Assembly: GCF_028561755.1 (NCBI RefSeq)
Contig: NZ_JAQQTD010000001.1
Location: 62,001 to 126,000, forward strand
DNA from: Altibacter sp. HG106
GTDB taxonomy: Bacteria; Bacteroidota; Bacteroidia; Flavobacteriales; Flavobacteriaceae
Direction: 5' to 3'
DNA: 64,000 bases
Shown here: one piece after another, positions 7,454 through 15,778 of the stretch
Layout: each line of letters starts with the position of its first letter
Numbering within the stretch: the stretch's first letter is position 1
Position numbers and translations under genes: made by a program
Notes under the pieces: model-generated
Told to the model about the DNA's origin: nothing
Database searches by the model: none
What the model saw: only the letters and a program-made list of their open reading frames with translations

Positions 7454-8995
7454 TTATTTCAGAATATTTGAAACTATTTCGCCCATTTGTTTGGCTAAAT
7501 AAGGCGGAACAGCATTACCTACTTGATGGAATTGTTGTGTTCTGCTACCTCTAAAAAGGTAATTATCTGGGAAAGTCTGAATTCTTGCTGCTTCTCTTAC
7601 AGTCAAGGAACGACATTGAGTAGGATCATAATGAATAAAATAATGTCCGTCCTTTGAAATATGACTAGTAACAGTAGTGGCTGGTAGATCAGGAACTTGA
7701 ACACGAAAACGATCTGTAAACTTTCCTGAATTTACATTCGCATGATCTGGCACCAAATCTTCATTATGTCTTGCAAAGTCTGAAAGTCTAGGAAATGTGT
7801 TCTTCTTCTCCACATATAAACTTGCAAATAAGTATCTCATTAGGTCTTGAGTGAGATGCGATCTCGATTCATGATTAGCCAAACCTCTTAATTTCGCATC
7901 ATAATACCAGTCCCTTAAAGGGTGTGTTTTTGATATTGAAATTTTATAAGGAATGAACTCACTACCAATTCCAAACTTAAAAAATGGAGCACCATCACTT
8001 AATCCGTTTAAATTTAGTTCTCCCCATTCTTTAATTTTCAAAATGAATTTATTCAAGTACAATTGCCATTCAGCATCAGAATCTTGTATATTTTTGTAAA
8101 TACGTTTTGAGCTGCCGTTTGCATTTCTCTGGTTCAAATCATATTTATCAAACTCTCTATTCAATCCACTCCTTAACGACGGTAATTCTTCAATAACAGA
8201 TCTCAATGTAATTGGCTTCTTTGGCTTGAGAAAAGTATTATTATGCTTAACTCCTTTCTTGAGACCTAGTAAAATAACTCTGTGTCTTTTCTGCGGTACT
8301 CCATAAAATTCAGACTTAATTAGAAAATCTTTATCACTACTAACAGGTTTTATAAATGAATGTATTCCATACTCACCTCCGAGTTGTAAATCTCTTTTCA
8401 TCCAATCAAACACCTTCTCTTCTTCGACTTTTGCTGATAACAATCCCTTGACATTCTCCATAACAAAAACTGAAGGAGAATGTTCTTCAATAATCCGTAA
8501 ATATTCCTTATACAAATAAACTCTGTGATCTTCTTTATGTATTCCACCAACTCTAGATCTACCAACATTTGAGTAGGCTTGACAGGGAGGGCCTCCAATT
8601 AAAACCCAATTTCCAGAATATCCGCTTAATTGTTTTTTAATGAGATTATCCACCTTTTTAGCAGGCCATTTATCAGCTCCTAACTCAATAAGCCTTGCTT
8701 CATTTCTTGCAATTTTTCCTTCTGGATATTTATCAAGGGTATTTTCAATTAGATGTTCACGTTTCTTAAGATCTCTTTCTCTATAAGCTTCGTAATATTC
8801 TTTAGGGACTTCTTTATTGTGTTTTACAAATTGCCTATAAAAACTACGCCAAACTAATGTTTTATGAGCATGTATATCTTTTTCAATCGATAGCTTAATA
8901 TCAAATACAGATTCACCATTGTTGTCAGTTACAGACATAAACCCTTCACCTAAACCACCTGGTCCTGCAAATATGTCAATTACAGGTATTTTCAC
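7454..8995 (-). CDS. dcm: DNA (cytosine-5-)-methyltransferase
   Basis: All key motifs of C5 methyltransferases are visible in the 513 residues. Motif I is DIFAGPGGLGEG (SAM binding, residues 7-18), motif IV GGPPCQAYSNVGRSR with catalytic Cys138, motif VI MENVKG (Glu180), motif VIII QKRHRVILLG (235-244), motif IX REAARIQTFPDNY and motif X QVGNAVPP near the C-terminus. A charged helical insert (about residues 55-125) separates motifs I and IV, and the target-recognition region lies between VIII and IX. The start is GTG at 8995, which overlaps the TGA of the Vsr gene as GTGA, so the two are translationally coupled. It modifies DNA, presumably marking self for the rest of the locus. Target sequence unknown. 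Confidence 0.93.
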   Translation of the reverse strand: MKIPVIDIFAGPGGLGEGFMSVTDNNGESVFDIKLSIEKDIHAHKTLVWRSFYRQFVKHNKEVPKEYYEAYRERDLKKREHLIENTLDKYPEGKIARNEARLIELGADKWPAKKVDNLIKKQLSGYSGNWVLIGGPPCQAYSNVGRSRVGGIHKEDHRVYLYKEYLRIIEEHSPSVFVMENVKGLLSAKVEEEKVFDWMKRDLQLGGEYGIHSFIKPVSSDKDFLIKSEFYGVPQKRHRVILLGLKKGVKHNNTFLKPKKPITLRSVIEELPSLRSGLNREFDKYDLNQRNANGSSKRIYKNIQDSDAEWQLYLNKFILKIKEWGELNLNGLSDGAPFFKFGIGSEFIPYKISISKTHPLRDWYYDAKLRGLANHESRSHLTQDLMRYLFASLYVEKKNTFPRLSDFARHNEDLVPDHANVNSGKFTDRFRVQVPDLPATTVTSHISKDGHYFIHYDPTQCRSLTVREAARIQTFPDNYLFRGSRTQQFHQVGNAVPPYLAKQMGEIVSNILK

Positions 8996-9423
8996 AATTT
9001 TAAATTATTAAGAATATTATTCAATGTTTGTTCTCTTTTTTTTGATAGTTTTTTTCTTGGTTCCAATTGACATTCTCCCCATATAACAATTACTTTCCAT
9101 CCAGCTTCATTCCATAGCGACATATTTATTTCATCTCTTTGGACAGCAAATTTTCTTTTGGAAGTCATCTTCTCTGACGGAGTGTTAACCAATTCTCCAT
9201 ATTTACAACCTTGATGTAAATGCCAAAAACAGCCTCTTACATCCACTATTGCTTTGTACTTTTTCAAGACAATATCCGGTTTACCGGGTAATCTTTTGTC
9301 ATGTAAAGTATATCTATAACCATGAGCATGTAGAAATTTTCGAACTAATAATTCAGGCTTTGTATTCTTACCTTTTATTTGACTCATATTATAACTTCTA
9401 GTTTCTGAACTATGCACATCCAT
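8992..9423 (-). CDS. vsr: Vsr-like DNA mismatch endonuclease (atypical active site)
   Basis: 143 residues, the usual Vsr length. The N-terminal RSYNMSQIKGKNTKPELLVRK block with Glu24, the GKPDIVL strand with Asp50 and the GCFWHLHQGCKY segment with Cys65, His68 and Cys73 match Vsr family landmarks. Vsr nicks T:G mismatches made by deamination of methylated cytosine, so pairing with a C5 methyltransferase is expected. One oddity: the position of catalytic His64 in E. coli Vsr (THGCFWH) is Arg63 here (VRGCFWH). The enzyme may be altered or act as a different PD-(D/E)xK-like nuclease in the locus. It starts 2 bases after the XRE gene and overlaps the methyltransferase start. Confidence 0.88.
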   Translation of the reverse strand: MDVHSSETRSYNMSQIKGKNTKPELLVRKFLHAHGYRYTLHDKRLPGKPDIVLKKYKAIVDVRGCFWHLHQGCKYGELVNTPSEKMTSKRKFAVQRDEINMSLWNEAGWKVIVIWGECQLEPRKKLSKKREQTLNNILNNLKL

Positions 9424-9425
9424 AA

Positions 9426-9620
9426 CTACAATCTATTTGAATTAATTAAATCCTTTGCATCAACTTCCAGAATTTCTGCTATTTTGAAAGGCACTTCTAA
9501 ACTTGGCTGAGTCCTATTCTGCACATAAGAATTGACCATATTATAGCTTTTTCCCAGTTTTTCAGATAACCAAGTCTGTTTAATTCCTTTAGATTTTAAA
9601 ACTTCTTTTATGCGATTCAT
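9426..9620 (-). CDS. XRE-family helix-turn-helix regulator of the island
   Basis: A 64-residue single-domain regulator: IKQTWLSEKLGKSYNMVNSYVQNRTQPSLEVPFKIAEILEV spans helices 2 to 5 of the Cro/CI fold, with recognition helix SYNMVNSYVQ. Proteins of this size at the head of restriction-modification operons act as controller (C) proteins or repressors. It is the first gene of the island operon, 2 bases upstream of the Vsr gene, and candidate operator repeats lie 46-90 bases upstream of its start. Autoregulation is likely but inferred. Confidence 0.85.
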   Translation of the reverse strand: MNRIKEVLKSKGIKQTWLSEKLGKSYNMVNSYVQNRTQPSLEVPFKIAEILEVDAKDLINSNRL

Positions 9621-9665
9621 ATCTAAAAAATTACATAATAAATATAAGTGAACATTTGAAATATG

Positions 9666-9710
9666 AGATATTATTGTGGAATCTTATTGGTTAGATATTA
9701 ACAAATATCT
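9666..9710. promoter_or_regulatory. Candidate operator repeats upstream of the island XRE gene
   Basis: AGATATT occurs at 9666-9672 and 9693-9699, and its inverse AATATCT at 9704-9710. The last two form an inverted repeat with 7-base arms and a 4-base spacer (AACA). A further ATATCT lies just before the start codon (9619-9624). This arrangement fits cooperative binding of a small controller protein. Confidence 0.4.
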
Positions 9711-9763
9711 CCATTCCACACACATTACACTCCCCTCCTACCATCAGTTACCCAAGCCTTTCC

Positions 9764-9800
9764 CACTAACTAACCCACCAACTCACCAACCCCCTAACCT
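9764..9800. repeat. Low-complexity AC-rich tract, reverse-complement relative of the 1820-1870 tract
   Basis: CACTAACTAACCCACCAACT and the following CACCAACCCCCTAACC are, read on the other strand, a degenerate version of the AAGGTTGGGGGTTGGTTAG sequence leading into the microsatellite near 1820-1840. It marks the right flank of the A+T-rich island. Confidence 0.6.
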
Positions 9801-9818
9801 TATTGTCTATAGAAATGA

Positions 9819-9826
9819 TATATTTG
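9819..9826 (+). promoter_or_regulatory. Candidate -7 element TATATTTG
   Basis: Exact match to TAnnTTTG, 26 bases before the ATG at 9853. A TTG lies only 13 bases upstream, shorter than the usual spacing, so the -33 element is uncertain. Confidence 0.45.
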
Positions 9827-9852
9827 CGTCTCAGGACATTTAAACCCTACTT

Positions 9853-10539
9853 ATGAAATTCGTTTTTTCCTTTCTTATTTTCCTTTTTACGTTCACTGTT
9901 TTCGCCCAGGACGAAGACTATACCAACTCCTTAAAAACCACCCGTTCTGGTTTCGGAAACCAAAGCGGCTTTAATATGGGCCCAGAATTTGTCAATGCCA
10001 GAACCCGAACCGACGGTTCTGCGTATTATTTCGATGCATGGGACCTGGAAGCCACGATCTACTTAAAAGAACAAGGGCGCTACAAAATTGACAAGGCCAA
10101 TATCAATTTAATGGATAACAAATTTGAGGCACTATATGACGAAACCAAAGTATATACCTTCGACACCAAGAACATTCTGCAAATTATTATCAAAGACAAA
10201 ATCTTTAGAACCCTTACATTAGACGGGAAACCAACCTTGCTCGAGCTTTTCTTTAATGAAGACATTACGATTTATAAATACTATACCATCAAATATTCCA
10301 AGAGTTCTCCTAACCCTATGGTCAACCGCAGAACAAATAAATATATTCGGAATGAGCGGTATTACGTGGAAGAAAACGGCAGGCTTGAAAAGGTAAAACT
10401 CAGCAAACGCGGGTTTGCAAAACAGTTCGCCACAAAAGAACTAAATAGAGACGCCATCGAAACCTATATCGAAGTCAATGGTATTTCGCTCAGTGACGAA
10501 GCCGAACTCCAACAACTTCTCAACTATGTTGGAAGCTAA
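9853..10539 (+). CDS. Secreted hypothetical protein (228 aa)
   Basis: A clear signal peptide (MKFVFSFLIFLFTFTVFAQ, cleavage after residue 18 or 19) precedes a soluble domain. The mature part starts with a region around GFGNQSGFNMGPEFVNARTRTDGSAYYFDAWD, continues in alternating strands (ATIYLKEQGRYKIDKANINL), and contains basic blocks (NRRTNKYIRNERYY). It looks like a periplasmic or outer-membrane-associated flavobacterial protein of unknown function. A single-gene transcript is likely, with a -7 element upstream and a strong terminator after it. Confidence 0.7.
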   Translation: MKFVFSFLIFLFTFTVFAQDEDYTNSLKTTRSGFGNQSGFNMGPEFVNARTRTDGSAYYFDAWDLEATIYLKEQGRYKIDKANINLMDNKFEALYDETKVYTFDTKNILQIIIKDKIFRTLTLDGKPTLLELFFNEDITIYKYYTIKYSKSSPNPMVNRRTNKYIRNERYYVEENGRLEKVKLSKRGFAKQFATKELNRDAIETYIEVNGISLSDEAELQQLLNYVGS

Positions 10540-10560
10540 TTTTTTCCAGTCCATGCATAA

Positions 10561-10592
10561 AAAAAACGACTCCGGGGACGGAGTCGTTTTTT
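10561..10592. terminator. Strong bidirectional intrinsic terminator
   Basis: Perfect 13-base arms AAAAAACGACTCC (10561-10573) and GGAGTCGTTTTTT (10580-10592) around GGGGAC. It ends the secreted-protein gene and could also stop the convergent transcript from the right. Confidence 0.92.
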
Positions 10593-10692
10593 CATTTCAT
10601 AGGTTTTACGTCCTGAATACTATGTCATAAATTCAAAGTCCTACGTCCTTTTTCTTATTACTCAATACTCAAAACTAAATACTAACTGATAT

Positions 10693-13600
10693 CTAATTCC
10701 CCATCAACCCCTGCCCTTCGATCCACGGGGCACCCGCAGCTTTGAGTCGGCGTTCCAGCGCCGGCAAGGTGTTGTTCTGCATGGTTTTTAATTTCGACTT
10801 CACCGTGCGTAACTGTCCTTCAACACGCTCCAGCAACGCTTTGTGCGTTCCGGTAGGCCCATAGGTGTTGCCAAAGGCTACCCAACCAATTCTTCCGCCA
10901 TCATTGGCTGTTGGGTTCGACCGCTCCCCTATTTCATCCTTCACCGAATCGCCACGCAGTTCTTTTTCGATCGCCAATAGGTCCATGCGCGCTTTGTTGA
11001 TGTCTTGCAATAAGGCGTCATTATTAGAAGTTGCTTTATTAGCCGCTCGTTTCATGGCCGCAACTTTATCCAATTGGCGTGTCATCATCATATTCGTGGC
11101 CGTGAGGTCTTGCTGAAACGCAAACACTTCTTCTCTAAAGTTGTTCATTTCTTCAAAGGACTTGCGTGGCAGTGCACCGTCATACATGGCGACTACTTTA
11201 AATTCTTGCGGACCTTGAAGCGTGGTCGTTACTCCGTCCACGCGTTTTACCAAAGTAGCTGAATAGGTTCCGGGCGTCACCATCACATTTCCGGTACCGA
11301 TACCGTCTCCCTTACCAGAAAGTCGCTCACCTCGTTTATCTGGGTAGTTCAATTCCCAATTCACTCGATTAAAACCTTTTTTATTAGTCCCCTCAATCGT
11401 ATTGACCAAATTTCCATTAGCATCTTTGATCAAGAACAATACTTTGGGTCCGTCTTGGTTGGTTTCTGCTTCTAATGCCTCCCAGCCGGGAAAGTTAGTA
11501 TTCGTCTTTTCACGTTCTTTGCGCTCGTCTTTCAACGATTTATAGCCATCGGCTAAGTAATAGGTGAATCGTGCGCCAAATGGAGCGTTCGGGGCTTTAT
11601 ACTCCGCGTCACCCTGACTCCCTACTCTACTCGCTTCCGAATACCAATGCGCATCCTTAATTGGGAATAGCGTGGCTTCTTTAGAAAGCATAGCGGCGTT
11701 AAAGTTTCGCAACGGACTTATATCATCCAGAATAAAAAAGCCACGTCCAAAGGAAGCGCCCACCAGATCGTCTTCCCGCCGTTGGATGGTAATGTCTCTG
11801 AAGGAGATGGTAGGTACCCCTCCACCGAGTTCTACCCAGTTCTTTCCGCCGTTGTACGTAAAATAAATACCGTATTCGGTGGCAGCGAACAATAGGTTTT
11901 TATCCACGTGATCTTGTACCAAACGCCAAACCAACATGCGTACCGGCAGGTCGCCACTGATCAGCGACCAGCTTCTTCCCTTGTCAGAGCTTTTCAGAAT
12001 ATAGGGCTTGTAATCGCCGTATTTATGATTGTCTACGGTAACGTACACCACATTCGCATCAAACAAATCGGCGCGCACATCATTCACAAACGGCACGTTT
12101 CCGAGTCCTTTAATGTTGCTGAGCGTAGATTTCCGCCAGGTGTTTCCGCCATCTTCCGTAGTTTGAATAATTCCATCATCAGTTCCGGCGTAAATAAGTC
12201 CCTCTTGCTTGGGCGACTCTGCCAACGAAGTAATGGTGTTGTAATTCGACATGGCCACCACATCCCAGGCGTTGTCCCAACTTTGTTGTTTTCCGTAGTA
12301 CGGAAAAGTCATACGGTCCTGATTAAGGGTAAGATCTTCGGAAATAGGGGTCCAATCGTCTCCCCGATTCTCCGAACGCCACACGCGCTGCGACGCGAAA
12401 TACAGGCGTTTGGGGTTATGCGGACTCACCAGGATGGGGGCATCCCAATTGAAGCGCTCAAAAGGTTCTCCAGCTCTAGCCTGCGGCTGAATAAACACGG
12501 TTTCTTTGGTAGTTTGATCGATACGCCACAAGGCTCCCTGCTGAAACTCTCCGTAGGTAATGTTGGGGTTTCCGGGTTCGATAGCCGACTGGTGACCGTC
12601 GGCTCCTAAGGTTTTCCACCAATCGGAATTGGTGATCCCGTCAGAATAGGTGGTTTGTGAGGGTCCGCCGTGCGATCCATTGTCTTGGGTTCCCCCGTAA
12701 ATATTGTAAAACGGTTCTGAATCGTCTACCGCGAGTTTAAAATATTGTGTAATCGGAAGGTTTCGAATGAACTTCCAACTATCGGTAAGATCGAAGCTTT
12801 CGTACAAACCGCCATCGGTTCCGAAGAGCACATAATTTGGGTCGGAAGCTTTAAACGCCATCGCATGACTGTCCACATGTTTGTTCTCTTCATTCATGGT
12901 GTAAAAGGTTTTTCCGTGGTCGTCTGAAATCTGAACATAATTGCTCATTAAGAACAGCTTCCCTTCGTGATGTGGAGAGGCGTACAGCTCCTGATAATAG
13001 TGAGGGCCGGTTCCGCCGGAAACCGCATCCGATTGTTTGGTCCAGGAGGCGCCTCGGTTCTCCGACATGTACACGCCTCCTTTGGTGCGATCTTCTTCGA
13101 TGGCCGCGTAGATCACATCCGGATCGAATGGAGAAATCGCGAGTCCGATTTTTCCCAAATTAGAACTTGGGAGTCCGCTACTTAACTTCGTCCACGTCTC
13201 GCCCCCATCGGTACTTTTATGAAGTCCGGAACCGGGTCCGCCACCCAAATACCCGGCCACCGTTCGTTGCCGTTGCCAGGTGGCTGCGTATAACACATCA
13301 GGATCTAAAGTATCGATCACCAGATCGGTGGCCCCTACCCATTCGGCATCCCCCAGGGTTCGCTTCCACGTAGTTCCGCCGTCGGTTGTTTTATAAATTC
13401 CGCGTTCTCCTCCAGCAGTCCACAACGGCCCTTGAGAAACGACCCAAACCACGTTCGAGTCGTCTGGATGCACCACAATCTTCGAGATATGTTCCGAATT
13501 AGGCAAGCCCATGTTTTTCCAGCTCGCGCCGTCATCATGGCTCACGTATACTCCATCTCCAAAAGCCACGTGCCGTCCTCCTACATTTTCGCCCGTCCCT

Positions 13601-13920
13601 ACCCAGATAGTATGCGGATTGTTGGGGTCTATGGTAATAGCTCCAATAGAATACGAGGCTTCATTGTCAAAAATAGGCTTCCAGGTCGTTCCAGAATTTG
13701 TTGTTTTCCAGACACCACCCGATCCTACGGCTACATACCATACGTTTTCGTTTTCGGGATGAATGGCGATATCTGCAATTCTACCGGAGGTGAAGGCCGG
13801 ACCGATATTCCGCAGCATTAAGCCGGAAAAGGTTTTATCGGTAATTTCTTGCCCCTGAAGCGGTACAGCAAATAAAAAGGCAAAAAGGAGTACTACTGGG
13901 AGTGTAATTCGGTGTTTCAT
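10693..13920 (-). CDS. Large secreted VPS10/BNR-repeat beta-propeller protein
   Basis: The start is set at the ATG at 13920, which gives the signal peptide MKHRITLPVVLLFAFLFAVP and a cut near LQGQ; the frame continues 18 codons upstream without signal character. The remaining roughly 1050 residues hold two beta-propeller blocks of sortilin/VPS10 and BNR type, marked by repeated GVWKTTNSGTTWKPIF, GIYKTTDGGTTWKRT and GLHKSTDGGETWTKL motifs (Asp-box S/T-x-D-x-G-x-T-W). A C-terminal region of about 250 residues without repeats follows. NCBI usually calls such proteins glycosyl hydrolase; catalytic residues are not evident. A paralogue lies at 48898-51996. Probably exported to the periplasm or surface; no T9SS C-terminal domain seen. 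Confidence 0.82.
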   Translation of the reverse strand: MKHRITLPVVLLFAFLFAVPLQGQEITDKTFSGLMLRNIGPAFTSGRIADIAIHPENENVWYVAVGSGGVWKTTNSGTTWKPIFDNEASYSIGAITIDPNNPHTIWVGTGENVGGRHVAFGDGVYVSHDDGASWKNMGLPNSEHISKIVVHPDDSNVVWVVSQGPLWTAGGERGIYKTTDGGTTWKRTLGDAEWVGATDLVIDTLDPDVLYAATWQRQRTVAGYLGGGPGSGLHKSTDGGETWTKLSSGLPSSNLGKIGLAISPFDPDVIYAAIEEDRTKGGVYMSENRGASWTKQSDAVSGGTGPHYYQELYASPHHEGKLFLMSNYVQISDDHGKTFYTMNEENKHVDSHAMAFKASDPNYVLFGTDGGLYESFDLTDSWKFIRNLPITQYFKLAVDDSEPFYNIYGGTQDNGSHGGPSQTTYSDGITNSDWWKTLGADGHQSAIEPGNPNITYGEFQQGALWRIDQTTKETVFIQPQARAGEPFERFNWDAPILVSPHNPKRLYFASQRVWRSENRGDDWTPISEDLTLNQDRMTFPYYGKQQSWDNAWDVVAMSNYNTITSLAESPKQEGLIYAGTDDGIIQTTEDGGNTWRKSTLSNIKGLGNVPFVNDVRADLFDANVVYVTVDNHKYGDYKPYILKSSDKGRSWSLISGDLPVRMLVWRLVQDHVDKNLLFAATEYGIYFTYNGGKNWVELGGGVPTISFRDITIQRREDDLVGASFGRGFFILDDISPLRNFNAAMLSKEATLFPIKDAHWYSEASRVGSQGDAEYKAPNAPFGARFTYYLADGYKSLKDERKEREKTNTNFPGWEALEAETNQDGPKVLFLIKDANGNLVNTIEGTNKKGFNRVNWELNYPDKRGERLSGKGDGIGTGNVMVTPGTYSATLVKRVDGVTTTLQGPQEFKVVAMYDGALPRKSFEEMNNFREEVFAFQQDLTATNMMMTRQLDKVAAMKRAANKATSNNDALLQDINKARMDLLAIEKELRGDSVKDEIGERSNPTANDGGRIGWVAFGNTYGPTGTHKALLERVEGQLRTVKSKLKTMQNNTLPALERRLKAAGAPWIEGQGLMGN

Positions 13921-14035
13921 GGTTAATACTTTTTGGTTGATTCGAATGTCTATAGAAAATAGTGTACCGTTCAAAATACGATTATTCTATAATTTTTTTT
14001 AGGAGTTGAAGGGTTTTAACGTTCCAGGACCAAGC

Positions 14036-14092
14036 AAAAAAGAAATGCTGCGACCCACTACCAAGTTCATTCAATGAGCAGCGCCGCAGCAT
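14036..14092 (-). terminator. Probable intrinsic terminator after the OYE gene
   Basis: On the minus strand ATGCTGCG (14092-14085) pairs with CGCAGCAT (14052-14045) across a 32-base loop and is followed by TTCTTTTTT. The loop is long, which lowers certainty. Confidence 0.5.
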
Positions 14093-14114
14093 ATATGACT
14101 TTAGAACTTTTTCG

Positions 14115-15221
14115 TTATGAAGTTTTTTTATCTTCAAGAGCTGGGTAATCAATATACCCCTTCTTCCCCGGCGTATAAAAGGTATCCTTATCCCATTCGG
14201 CTAAGGGCGCATCTTCCGCAAAGCGTTCTACGAGATCGGGATTCGAAATGTATAGCTTTCCGAAGGCCACCAGATCGGCATGTCCTGCCTCGATCACCTT
14301 ATTTCCAGACTCCTGATCGAAATTGCTGTTGATCATTAAGGTGCCGTTGTACAAAGGGCGAAAGTGCTTGGCAATTTCGGTTACCGCAAACGGGATGTTG
14401 GACACATCGGTAAAGGGTTCCGAAAGGTGAACATACGCTAGGTTGTAGTCGTTGAGTTTTTGAATGATGTACTCAAAGGTGGGAATGGTTTCTTTATCCA
14501 TGGTCATTCCGAAGACACCATGTAAGGAAGGATTAAATCGGGCGCCAATTTTTTCCTGCGGAATTACTTCCTTGATGGCATCGAGGGTTTCAAAAAAGAA
14601 GCGTGCCCGATTCTCGATGCTTCCCCCGTACTTGTCGGTTCTCGTATTTGAAGTTCCGTTGAAAAACTGATGAAATAAATAGCCGTTAGAAGAATGGATC
14701 TCTACGCCATCGAAACCAGCTGCCACTGCGTTTTTAGCGGCTTGTTGGAAGTCAGATATCGTCTCATCAATCTCGTTCTGCGTCATTGCTTTAGGGGTTA
14801 CCGTATCTTTAAAACCTTCCGGCGTATAGGACTGGGCCTCCGGGTTGATGGCAGAAGGCGCTAACGGCAATGCGCCATCGTGAAAATAAGGATGCGACAT
14901 ACGCCCTACATGCCAAAGTTGAATAAAGATCTTCCCTCCTTGCTGGTGCACCCGATCGGTAACCTGTTTCCAACCGGCTACTTGCGCTTCGGTATGGATA
15001 CCGGGGGTGTTGATATACCCCACGGCACGTTCGGATACCTGAGACCCTTCCGTAATAATGAGTCCGGCAGAAGCGCGTTGCTCGTAATAAACGCCGTGCA
15101 GTTCATCCACGGGTTTCTTTTCAGGATTATCAGCCCGACTACGGGTCATTGGCGCCATTATGATGCGATTCTTTAGCGCTACGTTATTTTTATATGGGGT
15201 GAGAAGAGGTTGCTTTGTCAT
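14115..15221 (-). CDS. Old Yellow Enzyme family alkene reductase
   Basis: A full-length 368-residue FMN-dependent (beta/alpha)8 barrel. The N-terminal KNRIIMAPMTRSRAD, the phosphate/flavin strand KIFIQLWHVGRMSHP, the substrate-binding pair HSSNGYL (His and Asn positions of the HxxN motif), QFFNGTSNTRTDKYGGS and the C-terminal DLVAFGKLYISNPDLVERF are all typical of the NemA/XenB-like subgroup. These enzymes reduce activated C=C bonds or nitro compounds with NAD(P)H in the cytoplasm. It is monocistronic, followed by a probable terminator. Confidence 0.92.
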   Translation of the reverse strand: MTKQPLLTPYKNNVALKNRIIMAPMTRSRADNPEKKPVDELHGVYYEQRASAGLIITEGSQVSERAVGYINTPGIHTEAQVAGWKQVTDRVHQQGGKIFIQLWHVGRMSHPYFHDGALPLAPSAINPEAQSYTPEGFKDTVTPKAMTQNEIDETISDFQQAAKNAVAAGFDGVEIHSSNGYLFHQFFNGTSNTRTDKYGGSIENRARFFFETLDAIKEVIPQEKIGARFNPSLHGVFGMTMDKETIPTFEYIIQKLNDYNLAYVHLSEPFTDVSNIPFAVTEIAKHFRPLYNGTLMINSNFDQESGNKVIEAGHADLVAFGKLYISNPDLVERFAEDAPLAEWDKDTFYTPGKKGYIDYPALEDKKTS

Positions 15222-15453
15222 GTGTTCTATTTTTTAATTTGAATGTTTCCGAAGATAGAAATTGTCTACCTCACTTTAGAGGAACATTCATACTTCCCTC
15301 CTATGCTACTATCAATAAAATATTGGGAGTCCCGAAAATTCTTAAAAACCCTTAAACCCCTATTAAACTTATACTAAAGTGGGTTTTAAATTATGATCTG
15401 GCTATAGTTATCACGTATCTTTAAGGTACTAATTAATAAAAAATCAAGACACT

Positions 15454-15672
15454 ATGAATAGACGAAACAAGCAAACAGGAATTTGGGCACTTATTGGATT
15501 AGGAACAGCAGCAGCTGCCTATTTTGGATACCGCGCCCTTCCTGCCGACACAAAGAAGAACATCGGCAATAAAGTTCAAGGTGCCGGACAAAGCATCGCA
15601 GACAAAGCACGCGAGCTTGAAAGTTTAGTAAAGAAAAATGCTAAGAAAAAAGAACAAGCGATTACCTCCTAG
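15454..15672 (+). CDS. Small single-pass membrane protein (72 aa), YtxH-like
   Basis: Residues 8-28 (TGIWALIGLGTAAAAYFGYRA) form one membrane helix, rich in Gly and Ala. The rest is an amphipathic, Lys-rich region (IGNKVQGAGQSIADKARELESLVKKNAKKKE) resembling the C-terminal part of YtxH/stress-type small proteins. The likeness is general and no function follows. It lies alone, ended by a good terminator at 15691-15728, and is preceded by TATCTTTA, a one-mismatch -7 element. Confidence 0.65.
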   Translation: MNRRNKQTGIWALIGLGTAAAAYFGYRALPADTKKNIGNKVQGAGQSIADKARELESLVKKNAKKKEQAITS

Positions 15673-15690
15673 AGGCATTATCGCTTATCA

Positions 15691-15728
15691 AAAGCCCTGT
15701 GAGATTGCACCCCTCGCAGGGTTTTTTT
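15691..15728 (+). terminator. Intrinsic terminator
   Basis: CCCTGTGAG (15695-15703) pairs with CTCGCAGGG (15713-15721) with one G-U pair, flanked by AAA upstream and seven Ts downstream. Confidence 0.85.
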
Positions 15729-15778
15729 ATACGTAATTTTAATTTGTTAAATCGTATACGTTTAAGTATCTTGCTGAA

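Noticed and set aside
11908-12609. Plus-strand open frame of 233 codons inside the BNR gene
   Set aside because: Antisense shadow of a clearly coding, repeat-bearing gene; no domain or signal recognised.
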